Below are positions 26,077 to 34,500 of a stretch of DNA of 64,000 nt, piece after piece (position 1 is the first letter of the stretch; every line of letters begins with the position of its first letter). Origin of the DNA: Pomacea canaliculata (Eukaryota; Mollusca; Gastropoda; Architaenioglossa; Ampullariidae). The notes under the pieces were generated by a model. The model did not search any database and had not been told where the DNA came from. It saw only the letters and a program-made list of their open reading frames with translations. The translations under genes and the position numbers were made by a program. The stretch spans positions 24,392,449 through 24,456,448 of the forward strand of contig NC_037590.1 in NCBI RefSeq assembly GCF_003073045.1, read 5' to 3'.

Positions 26077-27438
26077 GCCTGGGTGCACTGCCCCAAACGA
26101 CATGAGTTTCTACTACTACCGCGCCCCCGGGCAGTAGAGAAGGTCGAGAACTATGGCTTCCGTAAAGTCAGTCCCTCTGAGCTGACGGGCATCATAGAAC
26201 GAGTGAGTCGCCCTACATACAACAGCCAACGGAACATCGAAACACAGGTAGGTTTTGTACTAAGACACGACGGAGTTCTCAACTGTAAGTAGTTGTTGGA
26301 GAGAACATAGGTACGAGTTGTTTGACGCGGGAAAGACGAGAGGAAAAAAAAGGTGAACGCTGTACTGTTCACGTAGCGTTCATGCGCATCACATAAGTGA
26401 AGGAAGGAGGAGACAAAGTTCAAAGACGTCGCGCACATTGTGTTTCTGTGACAGGGTCAAGGTAACTATAGCCTCCTCTACAGATCCCGAGCAAGACGAC
26501 CTCCTACATCTTGCCGCGGCAGCGAGCTGGATCCGCTCCTCCAGCACATTCTGACCGACGGCTGTCAGACAGAGAACTGCAGCGAGTCGTCCGTCGTCTG
26601 ACAAGAACGACTGTCAGCTACGAAGCGTCCAGGTCAGTGGCGTCCAGGCAGGACATGTCCTCATCAGCTGTGTACAGACAGGATATGCCCTCCTCACAAA
26701 CCTTTCTCATTGTCTGGTTGTAAAGTGTTTAGGCTCAGACATACTGAACTAAACTCAAAGCTGAATACACATATTATTGACTTGACCTAGTTTACGGTCA
26801 GTCGTCATGAGTGACTGCAGACGTTTTAATTATTACATTTTATTATTGCATTTTAGACAGCAAAGTTTTTACAGCGTCAATATTGTAGGAAGTCAGTGGT
26901 GCATGTTACTGATATTTTGACTGGATTTTGATTACCAAAACTCGCTTTGATTGTTGGATATTCTGCCAGATACGACTTTATACCTCCCGATGACTCGGCA
27001 GTTCCACTGGAGAAGCTCATCCGGCCCAAATCGGTCCCCGGTGACGAGCGCATCAAAGCCTTCCAGCAGCTGTCCCGCCCGACCACAGCGTCCAGGGCCA
27101 AGACACTGGGTGACTGCGTGCTGTGTGCCGACCGCCAGGAGCTGCAGCGGAAAAACACGCTGGTCCCCTTTGAGTACGAGTACGATGACGACAGACTGGT
27201 TCCCCCCGAAGAGCTGGAGGAGATCGTGGAGAGGGTCAGCGCCCCGACCTTCGCGCATAAGGCGCAGCGGTGTCCCCGCACGCCCGCGCACGTGGACGAG
27301 GTGCTGCTGCGTAGGAACGTGCCGCTGGTCAGCGGGCTGCCGCGCACCGCCACCGTCAGGGACATCGTGCGCAGACTGCACCCGGCACGCGGCCGACACG
27401 TGACACCGCCATCCACACACATCTCCATCTTGCCCTAG
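26077..27438 (+). CDS. Unrecognised protein with a repeated (S/P)xxEL-(I/V)(I/V)-R(V/L)(S/T)xxT motif, last three exons
   Basis: Exons 26077-26247, 26484-26632 and 26970-27438 have clean GT-AG borders and compatible phases, and end in TAG. They encode about 261 residues and lack the N-terminus. A motif recurs: VSPSELTGIIERVSRPTYNS (exon 1), LSDRELQRVVRRLTRTTVSY (exon 2) and VPPEELEEIVERVSAPTFAH (exon 3). Shorter related pieces in exon 3 are AFQQLSRPTTASRAK and VRDIVRRLHPAR. There is no membrane segment or enzyme motif, and the composition is Arg- and Pro-rich. Exon 3 is clearly more GC-rich than its surroundings. Short, evenly spaced R-S-x-P-T motifs recall microtubule-associated sperm or ciliary repeat proteins, but I cannot assign a family. 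Exon structure is confident; function unknown. Confidence 0.75.
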
Positions 27439-27721
27439 CTGAAGATGCCCACTTCGCCACTGGTGCCGACAACACACACACCCTCTTTCACTCACATACT
27501 ACGAGACTGGACGATATGAACACATAACTCTAGAGTGATGGCGTGGAATCGTGTTTCTCTTCCACCTCCTCTGAAGTGGTACAGCAAATGAAGTTTCTTG
27601 TGTTTGGTCACTCAGCGCCAGAGAAAGGAAGTACTGTTATCTGCATTGTACAATGAGGCTGATTTATAAGTAAAGCATCTGTGATAATCCTGGAAAAGTT
27701 ATTATACTTACTGGTCAGTGT

Positions 27722-27900
27722 GAAGCTTTGATACTTTCCACATACTGAAACATACACGTGCTTTCCATTGACTGAAATGTGTTTGATTCTTTCCACTGAC
27801 TGAAATATTTATGTTTTCCAGTGACTGACACATGTATGATGCTTTCCGGTCACTGACACGTGACATCTTCCCAGTGACTGACACGTATGATCTTTTCCAA
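27722..27900. repeat. Imperfect tandem repeat built on TTTCCAxTGACTGAxAC
   Basis: Five or six divergent units of about 30-40 bp carry the core CTTTCCA(C/G/T)TGACTGA followed by ACATG- or ACACGT-type ends. No coding potential. Confidence 0.65.
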
Positions 27901-28745
27901 CCATGGAGATTTCCAGACTATTATGCCTTTGAGAAGTTGTAATATTTTCCCCAAAGTTTTATTAGTTAACATCCGGATTTATTAGTCAACATCAGGATTA
28001 AAAAGATGGTAGAGTGTTGAACCAATTCCAAAGCATTTTCGTCTTTGTCGTTTTGAGAGGTGTACGTGTATGAATGACATTGTTTCGATAGTAAAGTAGG
28101 GACCACGTTCTGTTGTCAGGTTAGTCCAAACCCTTCAATTAATGGTAAATATACTGCAGGACCTTCAGAATATCCCAGACATTGTTAAAGTGAGATCATA
28201 CACTACAAGTATATCAGTCATGGTTTGACTTTACATTACAAGCTTATCAGTAATTGTGTTTCAAACAAGCAAGCAAGCACTCATATTTGCACACTGCATG
28301 TATTTTCTTTGAACTTCTAAGAATAACTACCCGACATGTGTCATCTTTGTTTTGATGCAAAGTTTTGTCTTGGCTGTTCACCTATTATACTGTATAGTAT
28401 CTGTATCAACACAAACTGTGTGTTACACCCGAAAGCAGCGGGGACATTTTACTTCCCTCATACTTTCTTTTTAATGCATGCGTGGCGATGTCTGTTACAT
28501 TCTGGTGATCTGTCCAGACAGGCAAAGAGAGTGTCGCTGAAAACAGGCCTGGTCACGTGTACACAGTCGGCATATCTCGCTCAGGACGTAATGTCTGCCC
28601 GCAACGCTGCCTCTACTTGTTGATTCAGCATCAACAATATATGTATGTCCTAATCTGGACCTACTAACAAAACTTCTCCAAATCTTGTAGTTTCCAGCTT
28701 CGTTATGCCAAGTCACATCACCCTTTTACTTCTGCCTTATCTAGA

Positions 28746-28774
28746 ACCCCCCCCCCCCCCAAAAAAAAAAAAAA
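28746..28774. repeat. C homopolymer followed by A homopolymer
   Basis: About fourteen C then fourteen A in direct succession. Such runs are error-prone in sequencing, and their lengths should not be trusted. Confidence 0.85.
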
Positions 28775-29314
28775 GTGCGGGCCCCTAGGGGGTAGTAGGA
28801 TGAATTTCCTTTTTCGCAAAGGAAAGTATGCAGGGACCTTATTGGAACTTACTGATTGGTCGAATTTTTTTTAAACTGTTAAAGGGAAATAATCCATACT
28901 AAAACAAATCTTGAATGCATCAGTAGTTGTTTCCCTTTTGTATTCAGCGCGATTTGTTGTACGACACTATCCTAGTTGAGAACCGCTCCACACCACAGTG
29001 ATGTTTAATCTCGTATTCACATAGAATTGTTGCTGATGGTCGTCGCCTGCTACGCTTCAATAAAGGTTGTCGTCTGCTCAAGTTGAAGATGTCATATAAA
29101 GCATTTTGTGGCATAATAAACACCTTTCATGAACATTATAAAAGATATCAATTTAGATGGCCGACAAGAAAGCTCAAACAGGGTCTCTATAATTTTTCTT
29201 TGGGAAAAGAACATTTGCAGATGGACCACTGGCAGCCAATGGAAAGCATACGGAAGCCAATGGACTTTACCTGCCCTGGCATAAACAGTTAACAGTACCC
29301 CACTGACCTCAAAA

Positions 29315-29441
29315 CAGGGCCGCCGAGAGCCAGCCCGGGCCCCGGGACAGACGAACTCTCCGGGCCCCTTGTACTTGTAATCGTAAATTATTTTCCCAGT
29401 ATATAATGTATGTTTACAATTCGAATCACAATATCTACACT
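29315..29441. repeat. Dispersed repeat, copy 1 (CAGGGCCGCCGAGAGCC family)
   Basis: Begins CAGGGCCGCCGAGAGCC and continues through TTGTACTTGTAATCGTAAAT to ATATCTACACT. It matches 36795-36915 nearly base for base over about 120 bp, including the AT-rich part. The terminal sequence style suggests a non-autonomous DNA transposon. Confidence 0.75.
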
Positions 29442-29748
29442 TCATTCAGTAACGAAATATAGACTGCAAACAGTAGGACAAGTGCACTAGGATCTACATC
29501 ACTACTTGAACATAAAGTTGTTTACATGCGAGTGGTTAGTAAATGAGGACAAATGATGTTAAAGGATCAGACTTGTAGCACCCCGCTGGCCGGGTGACAG
29601 CCACGTGACAGAGGGAAGGTGTGAGGGGGTCCACTAGCGACAGGATGCAGGTGCGCGGATGTGGATGGATACGCCTAATCAACCATCCAAACAAAGTTAT
29701 GCAGAGGGCAACCCAGAATCACGAGGTCAGAAGAGTTGGAGGACTTAC

Positions 29749-31471
29749 GGATACATGTATCACCATCTTCAGTGTACCCTGCGCAGCAAACATTCTTCCT
29801 GCGATAGGCGAGCTCCGTGACCACCTTGTACGTTGACCTCAGCTCTGTTCTGTAAGCAGCAAATGTTGTTTAACTCGAGATACATGCATACGAAAAAATA
29901 GAAAGACGAGACAAAAATGGCGTATCATACGACTACTTCTAAGATGTTAATCTTTTCCTATTCCTTTGGCTAAGGAGCATACACATATTTTTAGTTACAG
30001 AAGTCTTACAAAACAAGTGCGAGCATGACAACTGTGAAATTATAGGTCACGAACCACATTCGCATACACAAACGCATACACTCACATTCACACTTACCAC
30101 CAGACCTTCCTATATGCACCAGGTCCTCACTCAGACCAGGCCCTCCCTTTTCGTATACTTGAAGGAAACGAGGTACCCCTAAGCTTCTAATGCCAAAGCG
30201 AAGAAAGTGATGAATCAAATTTTTTTCTCAAAGTTTTGCACCAGGCCCTCCCTTTGCACCAGACCCTCCTCTCTGCACCAGACCCTCCCATCGAAGTGGA
30301 ACTTTTTTTTAGTCTTCTAATGCCAAAGCGAAGAAACTGATGAATCAAATTTTTTTGTTTTGCACCAGGCCCTCCCTGTGCACCAGACCCTCCTATCGAC
30401 CTGGAACTTTTGATAAAAAAAAGTTTTGCACTAGGCCCTCCCCCGGGTTTGTTTGCTTTTGTTTTGTTTTTTGTTTTTTTTGAAAATGGTTAGGGTTAGA
30501 GTGTTCTGCAATTCACATTAATTCACGCAACTGGCTGCGTTCTTCATCGACGTGCGAGTCGAGTGATCCCACCGTCTAAAGTTGTTGCATTTCTTTTCAT
30601 CTGCTTTGCAACGATATTTGAAAGGTTTCAACAAAATGCGAAATGAATGAAAAAAATTGTAAAGCTAGGGAACAGCCACGCGAGAATGTGTCTCTCTTTA
30701 CATTTTCGCCGATGCCACCCCCGAGGCGAGAGTCCGGGGCGTTACTGAGAGCCTGACTCGGCAAAAGCTTTCCCTCCGGTTTGATAGACTTTTTCAGACT
30801 CGACGCGGAGGCCAGCTACCCCTCACTAAACCGTTCACTCGGTAGTAGTGACAGGCGGTGTGTAGAAAGGGCACCGATGTAATTACTGGGAATTCCTCGT
30901 TGATAAGAAGAATTTCAAGCCCCCAATCCCTATCACGAAGGACGTTGAAGGGGTTCGCACTGTTTTCAAAGCATGGTCACATCCACCTTGATTCCTTCTA
31001 AAGGCAGCCAGACCTGTTATTGCTCAATCTCTTGTGGCTAAACGCCACTTCTCCCTCTAGAAGTTAGCACCGATGCGTGAAGAATCGGTGAACTATTTAA
31101 CAGGCTAGAGACTCGCCCGTTATCGGAATTAATCAGACAAATCGCTCCACCACCTAAGAACGGCCATGCGCCAGCACCCACCGAATCAAGAAAAAGATAT
31201 CAATCTGTCAATGCTTACAGTGTGCGGACTGGGTGTGTTTTACCGTGTTGAATCAAATTAAGCCGCAGGCTCCACTCCTGGTGGTGACCTTCCGTCAATT
31301 CCTTTAAGTTTCAGCTTTGCAACCATACTTCCCCTGGAACCCGAAAAGTTTGGTTTCAGAGTCGATGAAGCGACACTTGCACAACGCTAGTTGGCATCGT
31401 TTATGGTCAGAACAATGACAGTATTTAATCGTCTTCGAACCTCTGACTAGTTCTTGACTAATGAAAATATG

Positions 31472-31502
<31 letters not shown>

Positions 31503-34500
31503 GCGAAGACGACCCTGCGAAGAGCCGCGCACGCTCAGGCTTCGCGCAGTGACCGTCGCGAGACGGACCGCACGACCATGCCTCAGATGCAACTACGAGC
31601 TTTTTAAGCACAACGACTTTAATATACGCTATTGGAGCTGAAATTACCACGGCTGCTGGCACCAGACGTGCCCTCCAATAGATCCTCGTTAAAGGGTTTA
31701 AAGTGTACTCATTCCAATTGCGGAGCCTCAAAAGAGTTCCGTATTGTTATTTTTCGTCACTACCTCCCCTAGCCGGGAGTGGGTAAGTTGCGCGCCTGCT
31801 GCCTTCCTTGGATGTGGTATCCGTTTCTCATGCTCCCTCTCCGGAATCACACCCTGATTCCCCGTTACCCGTTGTCAACATGGTAGGTCTATCACGTACC
31901 ATCGACAGTTGATAAGGCAGACATTTGAAAGATGCCTCGCCCGCTCGAGGCCATGCGATCGGCACAAAGTTATCCAGAGTCATTAAAAGGGACGGGGCCG
32001 AGACCCCGACTGATTTTGAACTAATAAAAGCGCTCTTTCCCGGCTTTGACGGGTCGGAGTTGGTTTGCATGTATTAGCTCTAGAATTGCCACAGTTATCC
32101 AAGTAGAAATGGATCATCTAAGGAACCTCGACTGATTTCATGAGCCTTTCGCGGTTTCACCGTACGAGGCATGGCTTAATTTTTGAGAACAAGCATATGA
32201 CTACTGGTAGGATCAACCAGAATGCTGTTGGGTGTACACGTAACCGACTCCCACGAAGCAGTCGCCGCTGGAGCGCGGGTCCTGCATTCGCGGGTGCTTT
32301 TCGCTCTTGCAACCGAATCATCGGTTCAAATTTTCAACGTGCGGAGCGTTTACCCGATCGACACGGGCGCGCTCTTTCACTCGAGACACAGTCAAGCGTT
32401 ATTCGATACGCCGACGCGGCTGGCCGAAAGGAGCACTACGACGAACCCCTCTCTCTGCTCAACCAGCCCACGCCTGAGCCGTGGGAAACGCGACAGCGAA
32501 AGCCGCGCGAATCGCCAGCGAGCCAACCCGTACCACACCTTCTTCGGTCCGCTTCGAAACCGGCTCGCAGCAGGACGGGACGCAGACAACGATCACTTTC
32601 GACCGAGGGCGTCGCACGCCGAGCGAGCGCTCATTTGCCAACACAAAATCAAAAACTGGGTGAGCACTACATGGCTAATAGTAACCTTTCTCTATCGCCA
32701 TGTTCACTTTCTCGCGCCTTTCGGCACACCTGCTCCCCATATATATAGCGCCGACTTTTCCCTTCCCTGCCTTGTGCCACGCCTCCCCTTGCACCAGGCC
32801 CTCCGCACCAGACCCTCCGCACCAGACCCTCCGCACCAGACCCTCCTGTTCGGTAAACTTGAAGGAAACGAGGTTCCCCTAAGCTTCCAGTACCAAAATG
32901 AAGTTACTAATGACTAGAAGTGTGTTTTCAATGTGTTGCACCAGACCATCCGCTTTGCACCAGACCCTCCGCTCGAACGAACATTTTACAAGTTTGGCAC
33001 CAGGCCCTCCGCACCAGACCCTCCTCACCGGACCCTCCCCTCGAACGTACATTTTCCAAGTTTTGCACCAGGCCCTCCGCACCTGACCCTCCTCTCGAAC
33101 GTACATTTTCCAATTTTTGCACCAGGCCCTCCGCACCAGACCCTCCGCACCTGACCCTCCTCTCGAACGTACATTTTACAAGTTTGGCACCATGCCCTCC
33201 GCACCAGACCCTCCGCCAGACACAGTCAATTGTTATTCGATGCGCCGACGCGGCTGGCCGAAAGGAGCCACGACGAACCCCTCTCTGCTCAACCAGCGCG
33301 CGCCTGAGCCGTGAGAAACGCGGCAGCGAAAGCCGCGAATCACCACCAAGCCAACCCGTACCAGACCTTCTTCGGTCCGCTTCGAAACCGGCTCGCCAGA
33401 TGACGGAACGCAGACAACGATCGCTTTCGACCGAGGGCTTCGCACTCACTCACTCACTCACTCACTCATTTGCAGATGAAAAATACAAAACTGGGTGAGC
33501 ATTTCATATATAGAAACCTTTATAGCCACGGTCCCTTTCGCGCACCTTTTAGGACGCCTGCTTCCCATGTATATAGCGCCGACCTTAACCATACCTGCCT
33601 TGTGCCACGCCTCCCATTGCATCAGGCCCTCCGGGCACCTGACCCTCCCTAGGCACCAGGCCCTCCGGGTACCTGACCCTCCTTAGGCATCAACCCTCCA
33701 GGCACCAGACCCTCCGGGCACCTGACCCTCGCTAGGCACCAGGCCCTCCGGGCACCTGACCCTCCCTAAGCACCAGACCCTCCGGGCACCTGACCCTCCC
33801 TAGGCACCAGGCCCTCCGGGCACCTGACCCTAACTCTACCGGCACCAGACCCTCCTATTGAACTGAAACTTCCAAGATGATGGGTGAATTCTCATTTGGT
33901 ACGGTTATCGGGCTGGGTATTGTTGTGATCGGTTTTTGTCGGTGTACAGAGACACAACGTTGTTCGGAATGCGATCAACCGGCGAAAGGAGAAAGCGTTG
34001 CTGCTATGGACAACATTTGCTCAATTTTTCCCCTATTACTTTCCTTTTTTTTTTTAAACCAGGCCCTCACGCACCAGACCCTCCTCTGCACCAGACCCTC
34101 CTGTATGCACCAGACCCTCCCATAGCACCAGGCCCTCCATTTTAGTATACTTGAAGGAATCGAGGTACCCCTAAATTTCTAATACCAAAGCGAAGTTAAT
34201 GACGAGTAAAGTTTTTTCAAAGTCTTTGACCAGACCCTCCTATCTGCACTAGACCCTCCCATCGAACTGGAATATTTTCAAAAGTTTTGCACCAGGCCCT
34301 GCCCCTGTGTTTTTTTGAAGAAAAAAAAAAGAAAAAAGCGAAGTAGTAAAAGAGAGAAAAGTGGTGTGCTGCTTTACCGGTGCACCCGGTAGCTGCATCA
34401 CCACCTTTCCCCCTTTGTACTGAGGAGGGGGACTCGAGCCCATCGTCGGAGATGCGTCTGTCTGCGAATGCGGACAAATCTCCTGGTCCAAGGCTCAGTC

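Larger units (their letters stand above)
27439..29314. other. 3' flank of the repeat-motif gene and intergenic DNA
   Basis: Contains the probable 3' untranslated region, an imperfect tandem repeat (27722-27900), and a C-run followed by an A-run (28746-28774). Further exons of the minus-strand EMI-type gene are expected in or near this stretch, but none could be supported. Confidence 0.4.

Noticed and set aside
26877..27495. Two antisense open frames of 183 and 187 codons
   Set aside because: They are shadows of the GC-rich third exon of the repeat-motif gene; the plus frame has splice sites, a repeated motif and a stop that fits.
32140..33498. Several open frames of 170-231 codons on both strands
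   Set aside because: They lie in ETS-like and rDNA spacer minisatellite DNA; length comes from GC-rich repeats, and the reading follows repeat units, not a protein pattern.
30107..34300. CRISPR-like appearance of regularly spaced CACCAGACCCTCC units
   Set aside because: Units are direct minisatellite repeats without unique spacers, in animal rDNA spacer.
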